From positions 616,562-680,561 of the forward strand of contig NZ_JACHGN010000003.1 of assembly GCF_014202315.1 (NCBI RefSeq): 64,000 bases of DNA, in the 5' to 3' direction. The position numbers and the translations under genes were made by a program. This document shows positions 33,160 through 41,178 of this stretch, in pieces (within the stretch, counting starts at the first letter, position 1; each line of letters starts with the position of its first letter). Origin of the DNA: Thermocatellispora tengchongensis (GTDB taxonomy: Bacteria; Actinomycetota; Actinomycetes; Streptosporangiales; Streptosporangiaceae). The notes below the pieces were generated by a model, which was not told where the DNA came from, did not search any database, and saw only the letters and a list, made by a program, of their open reading frames with translations.

Positions 33160-33324
33160 ATGGCGAGAAGCGCGCTGCGGCCCGTGGTCAAGCTGCGGTC
33201 GGCCGCCGGCACCGGCTACACCTACGTGACCCGCAAGAACCGCAGGAACGACCCCGGCCGGCTCGTCCTGCGCAAGTACGACCCCGTCCTCGGCCGGCAC
33301 ACCGACTTCCGAGAGGAGCGATGA
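33160..33324 (+). CDS. rpmG: Ribosomal protein bL33, zinc-free paralogue
   Basis: 54-residue large-subunit protein: [41 protein letters not shown]. It lacks the CxxC pairs of the zinc-binding form, so it is a C-minus type that replaces the zinc form when zinc is scarce. ATG 33160 is fixed by the conserved start; the longer open frame to 33073 would cross the Zur-like box. GAAGGGA lies upstream. It is followed after 4 nt by the zinc-free bL31, and both should be derepressed together by Zur. Confidence 0.95.
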   Translation: MARSALRPVVKLRSAAGTGYTYVTRKNRRNDPGRLVLRKYDPVLGRHTDFREER

Positions 33325-33328
33325 CCCC

Positions 33329-33574
33329 GTGAAGAAGGGCATCCACCCCGGCTACCACCCCGTCGTCTTCCGCGACGCCGGTGCGGGCTACGCGTTCCTG
33401 ACCAGGTCCACGGCCATCAGCCGGAAGACCGTGGAGTGGGAGGACGGCAACGTCTACCCCGTGGTGGACGTGGACGTCTCGGTGGCGAGCCACCCGTTCT
33501 ACACCGGCCGGGGCCGCGTCCTCGACGCCGCCGGCCGGGTGGAGCGCTTCCGGCGCCGCTACGGCGCCCGCTGA
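33329..33574 (+). CDS. rpmE2: Ribosomal protein bL31 type B (zinc-free)
   Basis: 81 residues: [27 protein letters not shown], then [13 protein letters not shown] near the end, the pattern of type B L31. The zinc-binding cysteines of type A are absent. GTG 33329 overlaps a GAGGAGCGATGACCCC leader and is 4 nt after the rpmG stop. Under zinc limitation it displaces the zinc-containing L31 and frees zinc from ribosomes. A hairpin terminator follows at 33596. Confidence 0.95.
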   Translation: MKKGIHPGYHPVVFRDAGAGYAFLTRSTAISRKTVEWEDGNVYPVVDVDVSVASHPFYTGRGRVLDAAGRVERFRRRYGAR

Positions 33575-33595
33575 CCCCGTACACGATCTCCCGCG

Positions 33596-33630
33596 ACGGC
33601 GGGGGGCGAGGCCGCATCGCCCCCCGCCGT
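33596..33630 (+). terminator. Terminator after rpmG-rpmE2
   Basis: Perfect 14-bp inverted repeat, ACGGCGGGGGGCGA at 33596-33609 and its complement at 33617-33630, with a 7-nt loop. It separates the Zur-controlled operon from the Nur-controlled sod gene. Confidence 0.85.
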
Positions 33631-33693
33631 TCGCCTGTCTCCGCTCGCGGCACCCCCGATCGCGGCGGCCTCATGGTTGCGATCATTATGCTG

Positions 33694-33710
33694 TTGCAAT
33701 AAGTTCGCAA
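33694..33710 (+). promoter_or_regulatory. Nur-like (nickel) box before superoxide dismutase
   Basis: TTGCAA-TAAGT-TCGCAA differs at one base from the Nur consensus TTGCAA-N5-TTGCAA. It is 12 bp before the sod start. A wider dyad GTTGCGA (33676-33682) / TCGCAAC (33705-33711) overlaps it and may give a second half-site set. Confidence 0.7.
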
Positions 33711-33722
33711 CAAGGAGGCGGA

Positions 33723-34337
33723 ATGGGTCGATACACGCTGCCCGACATGCCCTACGACTATTCGGCGCTGGAGCCCGCGATCACCGGCGAGATCCTGGAG
33801 CTCCACCACGCCAAGCACCACGCGGCGTACGTGAAGGGGGCCAACGACACCCTCGACCGGCTCGCCGAGGCCCGCGACAAGGGGGAGTACGCCGGGCTGG
33901 TCGGGCTGGAGAAGACCTTCGCGTTCAACCTCTCCGGCCACGTGCTGCACAGCATCTTCTGGCGCAACCTGTCGCCCGACGGCGGCGACCGCCCCGACGG
34001 CGAGCTCGGCGCCGCCATCGAGGAGCACTTCGGCTCCTTCGAGGCGTTCCAGCGCCAGCTCACCACCGCGACCACCACCGTGCAGGGCAGCGGCTGGGGC
34101 GTGCTGGCCTGGGAGCCCCTGGGCCGCCGCCTGGTCGTGGAGCAGGTCTACGACCACCACGGCAACGTCGGGGCCGCCACCACCCCGCTGCTGGTCTTCG
34201 ACGCCTGGGAGCACGCGTACTACCTGCAGTACCGCAACGTGCGCCCCGACTATGTGGACCGGCTGTGGTCCCTGGTCGACTGGGCCGACGTGGCCGCCCG
34301 CTTCGCCGCCGCCTCCCGGGCGCCCGCCGCGGGCTGA
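33723..34337 (+). CDS. sodF: Fe-type superoxide dismutase
   Basis: 204-residue Fe/Mn superoxide dismutase converting superoxide to O2 and H2O2 in the cytoplasm. Metal ligands are visible: His in [13 protein letters not shown] (near residue 27), His in [12 protein letters not shown] (near 79), and Asp and His in [13 protein letters not shown] (near 159). AAGGAGG lies just before ATG 33723. In Streptomyces the iron enzyme is repressed by Nur with nickel so that the nickel enzyme is used; the Nur-like box here implies the same switch. No nickel superoxide dismutase gene is in the window. Iron rather than manganese is inferred from this context. Confidence 0.94.
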   Translation: MGRYTLPDMPYDYSALEPAITGEILELHHAKHHAAYVKGANDTLDRLAEARDKGEYAGLVGLEKTFAFNLSGHVLHSIFWRNLSPDGGDRPDGELGAAIEEHFGSFEAFQRQLTTATTTVQGSGWGVLAWEPLGRRLVVEQVYDHHGNVGAATTPLLVFDAWEHAYYLQYRNVRPDYVDRLWSLVDWADVAARFAAASRAPAAG

Positions 34338-34446
34338 GCCCGCCCCCGATCCCGCGACGCCCGGCCATCGGCTTCCTTGCGAGTGGTCCGACCCGGTGGC
34401 CGGGCGCCGCGTCCTGACCGGCACCGCCGGCAGGACCGCCGCTGGT

Positions 34447-34490
34447 CCAGGCGGGTTCAGGCGGGTTCAGGCGGGCTCACGCGGATTCGC
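34447..34490. repeat. 10-bp tandem repeat at the lacI stop
   Basis: GCGGGTTCAG at 34451-34460 and 34461-34470, then variants GCGGGCTCAC and GCGGATTCGC. The repeat crosses the end of the lacI gene (stop at 34477-34479). Confidence 0.6.
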
Positions 34491-35472
34491 GCACGATGAG
34501 GGACGTGGGCAGGACGACCGGCTCCGCCGGGCCGCCGTCCACCAGGCCGAGCAGCAGCCGCGCCCCCGCCTCCGCCTGCTCGTCCATGGGGCTGCGCACG
34601 GTGGTGAGCGGGGGGTCGGTGTACAGGGCCGCCTCGATGTCGTCGTAGCCGGCGACCGCCACGTCGCCGGGCACCCTGCGGCCCGCCTCGCGCAGGGCGC
34701 GCAGCGCGCCGATCGCCATCAGGTCGTTGGCGGCGAAGACCGCGTCCACGTCCGGCTCGTCGGCCAGCAGCTCGCGCATGGCCTGTGCGCCGGAGACGCG
34801 GGTGAAGTCGCCGATCGCGGCGATCGGGCGGCGGCCCGCCTCGCGCACGGTGTCGCGGTACGCGGCGAGCCGGTCGCGGGCGGCGGTCATGTCGAGAGGG
34901 CCGGTGATGGTGGCGACGCGGCGCCGACCGCTGTCGATCAGGTGCCGCACGGCCAGCGCGGCCCCGCCCGTGTGGTCGTGGTCCACGTACGGCAGGCCGG
35001 CGGCGAGGGCGGGCCTGCCGTGCGAGACCACCGGAACCCCGGTGCGCGCGAGCATGGCGGGCAGCGGGTCGGCTCCGTGCATGGACACCAGCAGCACGCC
35101 GTCCACGTGCCCGGCCGCGACGTACCTGCCGGCGCGCTCGCGGGCCTCGTCGGAGGAGGCGAGCGTGAGCACGACCTGCTTGCCCGCCGCCTCCAGCGTC
35201 CTGCTCGCCGCGCGCACCACGGCGGAGAACATCGGGTCGTCGGAGACGAGCCCGCCCGGCGGGTCGGAGACGATGAGCGCGATGGCGTCGGTGCGCCGGG
35301 TGACCAGGCTGCGCGCGGCAGGGTTGGGCAGGTAGCCCAGCTCGCGCACCGCGGCCAGCACCAGCTCCCTGATCTCCGGCGTGACCGTGCTCTGGCCGTT
35401 GACCACCCGCGAGACGCTGGACTTCGACACTCCGGCGCGCGCGGCCACCGCCTCCAGGGTGGGGCGTTTCAC
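34477..35472 (-). CDS. LacI-family transcriptional repressor
   Basis: 331 residues. The helix-turn-helix and hinge are typical: RPTLEAVAARAGVSKSSVSRVVNGQSTVTPEIRELVLAAVRELGYLPNPAARSL. The sugar-binding core follows (IALIVSDPPGGLVSDDPMFSAVV, GVLLVSMHG, VDHDHTGGAALAVRHLID, AVFAANDLMAIGALRALR). Start GTG 35472 is preferred to the upstream ATG because GGAGGT lies 7 nt before it and the conserved start is 2 residues in. It is divergent from the GH16 glucanase. Five palindromes centred on AGCGCT in the spacer are its likely operators, so glucan breakdown is probably induced by an oligosaccharide that binds this repressor. Confidence 0.94.
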   Translation of the reverse strand: MKRPTLEAVAARAGVSKSSVSRVVNGQSTVTPEIRELVLAAVRELGYLPNPAARSLVTRRTDAIALIVSDPPGGLVSDDPMFSAVVRAASRTLEAAGKQVVLTLASSDEARERAGRYVAAGHVDGVLLVSMHGADPLPAMLARTGVPVVSHGRPALAAGLPYVDHDHTGGAALAVRHLIDSGRRRVATITGPLDMTAARDRLAAYRDTVREAGRRPIAAIGDFTRVSGAQAMRELLADEPDVDAVFAANDLMAIGALRALREAGRRVPGDVAVAGYDDIEAALYTDPPLTTVRSPMDEQAEAGARLLLGLVDGGPAEPVVLPTSLIVRESA

Positions 35473-35502
35473 GCGATGACCTCCAGAAGAAACGATCAAG
35501 AA

Positions 35503-35696
35503 GAGAGCGCTCCCTGCTCGTCAGGGTGAACCGCGCCGTTCGCCCTGTCAATGGGCCGGGAACGCTCCCTGGCCAAAGCCGCAGCTCAGGGTGCCGAAAA
35601 GGGGTACGAGAGAGCGTTCTCCCGGCTGACGGCGGGTGAAGCGCTCTTGACAGCGGCTTCACCACGAGCGCACTCTCGCCGTGAGAGAGCGCTCCC
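35503..35696. promoter_or_regulatory. Cluster of five LacI-type operators
   Basis: Sites: GAGAGCGCTCCC (35503-35514), GGGAACGCTCCC (35558-35569), GAGAGCGTTCTC (35610-35621), GAAGCGCTCTTG (35638-35649) and GAGAGCGCTCCC (35685-35696). All share the CG-centred palindrome of CebR-like LacI regulators. A sixth partial site, GAGCGCACTC, is at 35666-35675. The centres are spread over 190 bp, which would allow repression loops. Confidence 0.75.
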
Positions 35697-35746
35697 CGAC
35701 CCGCACCCCTTTCTGCGAGGGGCACCCCCCACCCCGAGGAGCCGCC

Positions 35747-37519
35747 ATGCGCTCGTCCCCGACCCCAGGCCGCGCCGGGCCCTTCCGCGCGGTCCCGTCC
35801 CGCACCGGCCCCGCGGCGGTGCTCGCCGTGCTCGCCGCGCTCACCGCCCTGGTCCCGTCCCTGCTCGCCCCGCCGCCCGCCGCCGCGGCCGACCCGCTGA
35901 TCTCCCAGGGCAGGCCGGTCACCGCCTCCTCCACCGAGAGCGTCGCCTTCCCCGCCTCGGCGGCCGTGGACGGCGACCCCGGCACCCGCTGGTCCAGCGC
36001 CTTCTCCGACCCGCAGTGGATCCGGGTGGACCTCGGCGCCACCGCCACGATCAGCGAGATCGCGGTGGACTGGGAGACCGCCCACGCCACCGCCTTCCAG
36101 ATCCAGACCTCCGCCGACGGGTCCTCCTGGACCACGATCCACTCGGTGACGAACGGCACCGGGGGCGACCAGCGGTTCACGGTGTCCGGATCGGGAAGGT
36201 ACGTCCGCCTTTACGGCACCCAGCGCGCCACCGTCTGGGGCTACTCACTGTGGGAGTTCCAGGTGTACGGCAGCACCGGCTCCACCGACCCCGGCGGCGA
36301 CCGGCTGCTGTCGTACGGCCGGCAGGGCGTGGCGTCGTCGTCGCAGCACGACGGCAACTGCTGGGAGTGCACGCCGGCGCGGGCGTTCGACCTCGACCCG
36401 GCCTCCCGCTGGGCGACCAGCTCGACCACCGGATGGACCGACCCAGGCTGGATCTACGTGGACCTCGGCGCGACGGCGCAGATCCGCAAGGTCGTGCTCC
36501 AGTGGGACCCGGCGTACGCCAGGTCGTTCCAGATCCAGGTCTCGCCCGACGCGAGCACCTGGACCCCGATCTACTCCACCACCAGCGGGACCGGGTTCAA
36601 GCAGACCCTCACCGTCAGCGGCACCGGCCGGTACGTGCGCATGTACGGCACCGAGCGCGCCACCCCGTACGGCTACTCCCTGTGGGAGTTCCAGGTCTAC
36701 GGCACCGGCGGCGCGCCGATCACCCCGCCCGCCCCGCCGCCCGACCCGGCCGACCCGCCCACCACGCTGGTGTGGAGCGACGAGTTCAACGGCCCGGCCG
36801 GCGCCAGGCCCGACCCGGCCAAGTGGACCGCCGACCCCGGCACCGGCCCGAACAACGAGCTGGAGTACTACACCGACCACGACAACGCGGCCATGGACGG
36901 CGCCGGCCACCTGGTGCTGGAGGCCCGCAAACAGGCCACGCCCGGCTCCTCCTGCCCCACCGACCCGATGACCGGCAGCACCACCTGCCAGTACACCTCG
37001 GCCCGGATGAACACCGGGAACAAGTTCCACTTCACCTACGGCAAGGTCGAGGCGCGGATCAAGGTGCCCAAGGGCAACGGGCTGTGGCCCGCGTTCTGGA
37101 TGATGGGCGCCGACTTCCTCACCGGGCGCCCGTGGCCCTACAACGGCGAGATCGACATCATGGAGGTCCTGGGCAAGGACGTGAAGACCTCCTACTCCAC
37201 CGTGCACGCGCCGGCGTACAACGGCGGGGGCGGGGTCGGCTCGCCGTACACGCTGCCCGGAGGCGCGGAGTTCTCGGCCGACTTCCACACCTGGGCCGCC
37301 ATCTGGAACAGCAAGGGGATCACCTACACCCTGGACGGCCGCACCGTGTTCACCGTGGACAAGGCCACGGTGGAGGCCACCAGGGGCCCGTGGATCTTCG
37401 ACCACCCCTTCTACATCATCCTCAACCTCGCGGTCGGCGGCGACTGGCCGGGTCCGCCGGACGCGAGCACCCCGTTCCCGGCGCGGATGCTCGTCGACTA
37501 CGTCCGCGTCTACAAGTGA
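35747..37519 (+). CDS. Secreted GH16 beta-1,3-glucanase with two N-terminal discoidin (F5/8C) domains
   Basis: 590 residues. A signal peptide (VLAVLAALTALVPSLLA, cut near AAA) is followed by two coagulation-factor-5/8-type carbohydrate-binding domains, roughly residues 50-180 and 190-325; both end in GRYVRxYGT...GYSLWEFQVYG. A Pro-rich linker leads to the GH16 catalytic domain (WSDEFNGPAG, PNNELEYYTD, YGKVEARIKVPKGNGLWPAFWMM), with catalytic GEIDIMEVLG (Glu-x-Asp-x-x-Glu). It should cut laminarin-like beta-1,3-glucans outside the cell. ATG 35747 has GAGGAG 6 nt upstream. Divergent from LacI, and likely controlled by it. Confidence 0.93.
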   Translation: MRSSPTPGRAGPFRAVPSRTGPAAVLAVLAALTALVPSLLAPPPAAAADPLISQGRPVTASSTESVAFPASAAVDGDPGTRWSSAFSDPQWIRVDLGATATISEIAVDWETAHATAFQIQTSADGSSWTTIHSVTNGTGGDQRFTVSGSGRYVRLYGTQRATVWGYSLWEFQVYGSTGSTDPGGDRLLSYGRQGVASSSQHDGNCWECTPARAFDLDPASRWATSSTTGWTDPGWIYVDLGATAQIRKVVLQWDPAYARSFQIQVSPDASTWTPIYSTTSGTGFKQTLTVSGTGRYVRMYGTERATPYGYSLWEFQVYGTGGAPITPPAPPPDPADPPTTLVWSDEFNGPAGARPDPAKWTADPGTGPNNELEYYTDHDNAAMDGAGHLVLEARKQATPGSSCPTDPMTGSTTCQYTSARMNTGNKFHFTYGKVEARIKVPKGNGLWPAFWMMGADFLTGRPWPYNGEIDIMEVLGKDVKTSYSTVHAPAYNGGGGVGSPYTLPGGAEFSADFHTWAAIWNSKGITYTLDGRTVFTVDKATVEATRGPWIFDHPFYIILNLAVGGDWPGPPDASTPFPARMLVDYVRVYK

Positions 37520-37540
37520 CGCCGCTTCTGATGACGCCGC

Positions 37541-37572
37541 GCGGCCCGGGAGGATGCGTCCTCCCGGGCCGC
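37541..37572. terminator. Bidirectional hairpin terminator
   Basis: Perfect 14-bp arms (GCGGCCCGGGAGGA at 37541-37554 and its complement at 37559-37572) with a 4-nt TGCG loop, between the convergent GH16 and MFS genes. Confidence 0.85.
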
Positions 37573-37583
37573 CGGCCCGTCCG

Positions 37584-38909
37584 TCACTCGGCGCCGCTCG
37601 CCACCTTCACGGCCGGGCCCGCCGCGGCCGGGCGCCGCGGGCGCCGCCACGGCCCGTCGAACAGCAGGATGGCCGGGATGAACAGCGCCAGGCAGGCCAG
37701 CGAGATCCACAGCCAGGTCTGCCAGCTCGTGGCCTCGACGACGTGCGGGATGAGCAGCAGGCCGGCCACCGCGATCACCTTGCTCAGGAAGCCGAACAGC
37801 CCCCACGCGGTGCCCTGCAGCCGCGGGTCCACATCTTCGGCGTTCTCGGAGTAGTTCGCCATCCACGGCGCGTACGCCACCCCGAGCGAGCCGCCGAGCA
37901 GCGCCCCGGTGACCATCAGGGAGGTGGTGGAGAACTCCGCGGAGCCGAGCTGGATCGCCAGGTAGCCGGTGACCAGCACGGCGGCGACCGTGCCGCCCAG
38001 GGAGAACGGCTTGCGCAGCCCGGTGCGGTCGGAGACGCGGCCGATCACGATCAGCATGATCAGGTCCAGGATCCAGAACGCGGCCATGATCGTGGACGCC
38101 TCGGCGGTGCTCACGCCCAGCGCGCCGACCAGCATGGTCTGGCCGAACAGCGACAGCGTGATGTACAGCACCAGCCACAGCGAGATGCCCACGACGTGCG
38201 CCCAGATGGCCCGGCTCGCGAACAGCGAGCGCACCCGCGGCGGCCTGCTCGTGTCCACCACCTTCAGCCCGTCGCGCTCGGTGTGCTGGATCATCGCGCG
38301 CAGCTCGGGGGAGAGGTCGGCGATGTTGAGCGCGATCACCACCGAGATCACCAGCGAGAAGAGGCCCATGATGACGAACTGCGAGCGCCAGGAGTCGTTG
38401 AAGATCGGCAGCGTCCAGCCCGCGACGGCGGCGGCGAGGAAGTTGGCGCCGACCGGCCCCCAGGTCCAGAACCCGAACGCCTGCGCCCGGCCCAGGCGGG
38501 GCGAGAAGTCGCGGACCAGCGGGGCGGTGCTGGCCATCGCCACGCCGTCCACGAACGCCAGCACGATCCGGGCGATGAGCAGGTCGCGGGGGCTGTGCAC
38601 CAGCGTCATGGCGAAGCAGCACAGGGCGGTGAGCATCATCAGCGGCACGAGCAGCCGCACCCGGCCCACCCGGTCGGTGAGCCGCCCGCCCACGATGGAG
38701 GCGACGGCCCCGGCCAGGGCCGCGGCGGCCGAGACGGCGCCGTAGGTCGCCAGCGACATTTCCAGGTCCTTCAGCAGCAGCGGCACCACGGGGGCGATCT
38801 GCGCTTCGTAGGAGCCGATGAGGATGGCCAGCACGGCCATGGTGAGGATCCGCATGCGGCGGGCACCCGTGGGGTACTCGTCGAGCTCGCGTACATAGGA
38901 GAACCGCAT
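37584..38909 (-). CDS. MFS transporter (12 helices)
   Basis: 441 residues with two six-helix halves. Helix 1 reads RILTMAVLAILIGSYEAQIAPVVP, motif A is GRLTDRVGRVRLL between helices 2 and 3, and the second half repeats it as GRVSDRTGLRKPFSL. It resembles the ACS/aromatic-acid or DHA1-like part of the superfamily, but no substrate can be assigned. ATG 38909 has AAAGG 6 nt upstream; the open frame extends 63 nt further without support. A perfect dyad lies about 50 bp upstream, so the gene is probably controlled by a regulator encoded elsewhere. Confidence 0.85.
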   Translation of the reverse strand: MRFSYVRELDEYPTGARRMRILTMAVLAILIGSYEAQIAPVVPLLLKDLEMSLATYGAVSAAAALAGAVASIVGGRLTDRVGRVRLLVPLMMLTALCCFAMTLVHSPRDLLIARIVLAFVDGVAMASTAPLVRDFSPRLGRAQAFGFWTWGPVGANFLAAAVAGWTLPIFNDSWRSQFVIMGLFSLVISVVIALNIADLSPELRAMIQHTERDGLKVVDTSRPPRVRSLFASRAIWAHVVGISLWLVLYITLSLFGQTMLVGALGVSTAEASTIMAAFWILDLIMLIVIGRVSDRTGLRKPFSLGGTVAAVLVTGYLAIQLGSAEFSTTSLMVTGALLGGSLGVAYAPWMANYSENAEDVDPRLQGTAWGLFGFLSKVIAVAGLLLIPHVVEATSWQTWLWISLACLALFIPAILLFDGPWRRPRRPAAAGPAVKVASGAE

Positions 38910-38960
38910 GTGACGCCTTTCTCGCTGCCGGGGCCGTCCGTCGCGGCCCCTGCGGCGGAG

Positions 38961-38981
38961 TTCTAGAAGCAAGCTCTAGAA
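38961..38981. promoter_or_regulatory. Perfect 7-bp dyad upstream of the MFS gene
   Basis: TTCTAGA (38961-38967) and TCTAGAA (38975-38981) flank a 7-bp spacer. A second imperfect dyad follows, GAATTCC / GGAATCC (about 38979-38997). It lies in the promoter region of the minus-strand transporter; the protein that binds is unknown. Confidence 0.55.
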
Positions 38982-39178
38982 TTCCTTTCCGGAATCCTCC
39001 GCCCGATGACGCGCGCGGTCAAGAGGCTGCGCGGAGCGTGTCACCCGGGGGAATCCGGGCAGGCGGGCAGCCCGCCCGATTCAGGGAGTGCGAGGGCATG
39101 CGTCAGCGCGCGCCGGTGAACCGGGGCGTGCGGCCGGCCGTACCTGACGGCGTACGCGACGCCGAGGAGAGGCAGGGC

Positions 39179-39304
39179 ATGGACGCGGTCGGCACGGTAC
39201 CCATGGTCATCCTGGTGGCGGCGACGATGTGGGTCATGGGCGTGACCGTCGCCACCATGGTGCTGCGAAGACGGCGCAGGAGCGGCGACGAGCCCGACCT
39301 GTGA
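39179..39304 (+). CDS. Small single-helix membrane protein
   Basis: 41 residues: a short N-terminus, one membrane helix (VPMVILVAATMWVMGVTVATMVL) and the basic tail RRRRRSGDEPDL, so an N-out orientation is expected. GAGGAGAGG lies 7 nt before ATG 39179, a strong ribosome site, which supports translation. The open frame starts at 39038, but that part has no membrane or domain features. It ends 20 nt from the convergent arsR-type gene. Function unknown. Confidence 0.55.
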   Translation: MDAVGTVPMVILVAATMWVMGVTVATMVLRRRRRSGDEPDL

Positions 39305-39323
39305 GCCGCCGCCGCTGCCGCCG

Positions 39324-39662
39324 CTACTGCCTGCCCGACTCGGCGCGCAGCTCGGCGAGCAGCTCGCCCTGGTCGGCCAGCATCTTGGTCAGGATGCGGC
39401 GGGCGGCGCCGAGCAGCTCGATCACGTCCGGGCTGGACAGCTCGTAGACCACGCTGCCGCCCTCGCGCGTCGCGCTCACGATCCCGGCGCGTCTCAGCAC
39501 GGCGAGCTGCTGCGACAGGCTCGACGCCTCGACGTCGATCTCCAGGAGCAGGTCACGCACGGGCAGGGGGCCGTCTTGCAGGAGTTCGAGCACCCGTACC
39601 CGGACGGGGTGCCCGAGGGCGCGGAACAGGTCCGCCTTGATTTGGTGCAGAGGCGCTGTCAT
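39324..39662 (-). CDS. ArsR/SmtB-type winged-helix regulator
   Basis: 112 residues: HQIKADLFRALGHPVRVRVLELLQDGPLPVRDLLLEIDVEASSLSQQLAVLRRAGIVSATREGGSVVYELSSPDVIELLGAARRIL. This is the ArsR fold, but the helix-3 metal motif ELCVCD is replaced by LLLEIDV, so it is probably not an arsenic or cadmium sensor. ATG 39662 is chosen because the domain starts 4 residues in and a GAGG site precedes it. It is divergent from the DUF3073 gene with a 177-bp spacer; a CTCTTCAAGTTGAGAG near-palindrome at about 39767-39782 may be its operator. Confidence 0.88.
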   Translation of the reverse strand: MTAPLHQIKADLFRALGHPVRVRVLELLQDGPLPVRDLLLEIDVEASSLSQQLAVLRRAGIVSATREGGSVVYELSSPDVIELLGAARRILTKMLADQGELLAELRAESGRQ

Positions 39663-39839
39663 GATCAGCTCGCCTCGCCGCCTCGCAGTCCGCCCGGCGC
39701 GGGCCCGCTCGATCCTGTGGATTCCGGCTGCCAGATCACGTTGCCAGGATGTAGCAAATTTCATAACTCTTCAAGTTGAGAGAACCTGAGGTAATCTAGC
39801 TACGCAGGATCGAACGTGACTCGCGAGGGAGTGCGGCGA

Positions 39840-40007
39840 ATGGGTCGGGGTCGAGCCAAAGCGAAGCAGACCAAGGTGGCTCGCGAGCTGAAGTACACCA
39901 CCCACCACATAGATCTCGAACGGCTGCGCGCGGAGCTCGCCACGGTGAACGGCCAGGCGCGCTCCGGCGAGGGCGACGGCTCGGCGGAGGAGTCCGGCGA
40001 GGGCTGA
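39840..40007 (+). CDS. DUF3073 protein
   Basis: 55 residues with the signature start MGRGRAKAKQTKVARELKY and LERLRAEL, a small basic protein conserved across actinobacteria. The function is unknown; the Arg/Lys-rich N-terminus and acidic tail (GEGDGSAEESGEG) suggest nucleic-acid or ribosome contact. ATG 39840 is fixed by the conserved start and has GAGGGAG 8 nt upstream. Confidence 0.9.
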   Translation: MGRGRAKAKQTKVARELKYTTHHIDLERLRAELATVNGQARSGEGDGSAEESGEG

Positions 40008-40073
40008 GCGCGAGCCGTCCCGATGGGGTCTGACACGGCGGCGCCGCCCGCGCCGCCGGGCACGACGGTGGTG

Positions 40074-40139
40074 ACCGGCATGACGGCGTTCACCGGCATG
40101 ACGGCGTTCACCGGCATGACGGCGTCCAACGGTATGGCC
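40074..40139. repeat. 18-bp tandem repeat in a gene gap
   Basis: ACCGGCATGACGGCGTTC occurs at 40074-40091 and 40092-40109, then with one change at 40110-40127, and a decayed fourth copy follows. It lies in the 204-bp gap between the DUF3073 gene and the aminotransferase. Confidence 0.8.
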
Positions 40140-40211
40140 GTGTGCACACGTATATCCAGGTGTCCACGCACGTCTACACCGGTGGCATGGTGACGCTCGC
40201 GCGCATGGCCG

Positions 40212-41051
40212 ATGGCGTACCGGCATGAGGCGTCCGCGGGTATGACGGGGTCCGCGCCGGGGGGCGGGCTGCCCAGGTACGAGATCGACGGCCGGGCGGC
40301 GACGGCCGAGGGCATGGGCGTCCTCGCGACCGTCAACTACGGCCACTTCACCGCGATGCAGGTTCGCGGCGGGCGGGTGCGCGGCCTGGCCGCCCACCTC
40401 GCCCGGCTCGACGCGGCGAGCATCGAGCTGTTCGGCGCCGGCCTGGACGCCGATCTGGTCCGGGCGCGGATCAGGCACGCCCTCGGCGACGTGGCCGACG
40501 CCTCCGTACGTGTGATCGTCTTCGCGCCCGACCTGGGGCGCCCCCGCGAGCTGTCCGTCCTGGTCGCCGTGCGTCCCCCGGCCGGCATGGCCACGACGCC
40601 GCAGGCCCTGCGCTCGGTGCCCTACCAGCGGCCGCTCGCGCACATCAAGCACCTCGGCGGCTTCGGCCAGCTCCACTTCGGCCGCCTCGCCCGCGCCGAG
40701 GGCTACGACGAGGCCCTGCTCACCGGCCCCGGCGGCGTCGTGTCCGAGGGCGCCGTCACCAACGTCGCGTTCGTCCGGCCCGGCGGCGCGGGCGTGGTCT
40801 GGCCCGACGCGCCTTGCCTGCACGGCATCACGATGCAACTGCTGGAGCCTCTGCTTCCCGGCGCCGGCATCCCCTCGGCGCGCGGCCCGGTGCGGCTGGC
40901 CGACATCCCGTCCTACGCCGCCGCCTTCGTCGTCAACTCCCAGGGCATCGCCCCCGTCTCCCGCATAGACGACGTCACGCTCCCGGTGGACGAGGCCCTG
41001 ATGACCACCCTGACCGGCCTGTACGCGTCGGTCCCCTGGGACTCCATCTAG
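40212..41051 (+). CDS. Class IV aminotransferase
   Basis: 279-residue PLP-dependent enzyme of the branched-chain aminotransferase/aminodeoxychorismate lyase fold. The PLP lysine is in LAHIKHLGGFGQL (near residue 146), the family Glu and phosphate-binding motif is in GVVSEGAVTNVAFV (near 176), and LHGITMQLLEPLL follows. Members act as BCAT, D-amino acid aminotransferase or ADC lyase; this one cannot be placed by eye. ATG 40212 and ATG 40242 are both possible, neither with a good ribosome site; the conserved fold starts near LPRYEIDG. Confidence 0.88.
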   Translation: MAYRHEASAGMTGSAPGGGLPRYEIDGRAATAEGMGVLATVNYGHFTAMQVRGGRVRGLAAHLARLDAASIELFGAGLDADLVRARIRHALGDVADASVRVIVFAPDLGRPRELSVLVAVRPPAGMATTPQALRSVPYQRPLAHIKHLGGFGQLHFGRLARAEGYDEALLTGPGGVVSEGAVTNVAFVRPGGAGVVWPDAPCLHGITMQLLEPLLPGAGIPSARGPVRLADIPSYAAAFVVNSQGIAPVSRIDDVTLPVDEALMTTLTGLYASVPWDSI

Positions 41052-41142
41052 CCCTTCCCGTCGCATGGGCTTGTCCGTCGACTCCGCAGGAAACATCGCA
41101 CCGCCGAGTCAGGGTCGTGTTTGACTATCTGTCGGAAAGACC

Positions 41143-41171
41143 TCGACTCAGCCGCAAACCCGGCATACTGT
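41143..41171 (+). promoter_or_regulatory. Possible promoter giving a leaderless MFS transcript
   Basis: TCGACT (41143-41148) and TACTGT (41166-41171) are separated by 17 bp, and the ATG at 41179 is 8 nt beyond the -10 element. No ribosome site precedes that ATG, in line with a leaderless start. Both boxes are weak matches. Confidence 0.35.
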
Positions 41172-41178
41172 ATGTCGC

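Noticed and set aside
27615..33212. Very long minus-strand open frame (about 1865 codons) across the monooxygenase and phosphotransferase genes
   Set aside because: It is the antisense of well-supported plus-strand genes, Gly/Ala/Arg/His-rich without domains, and arises from high GC codon bias.
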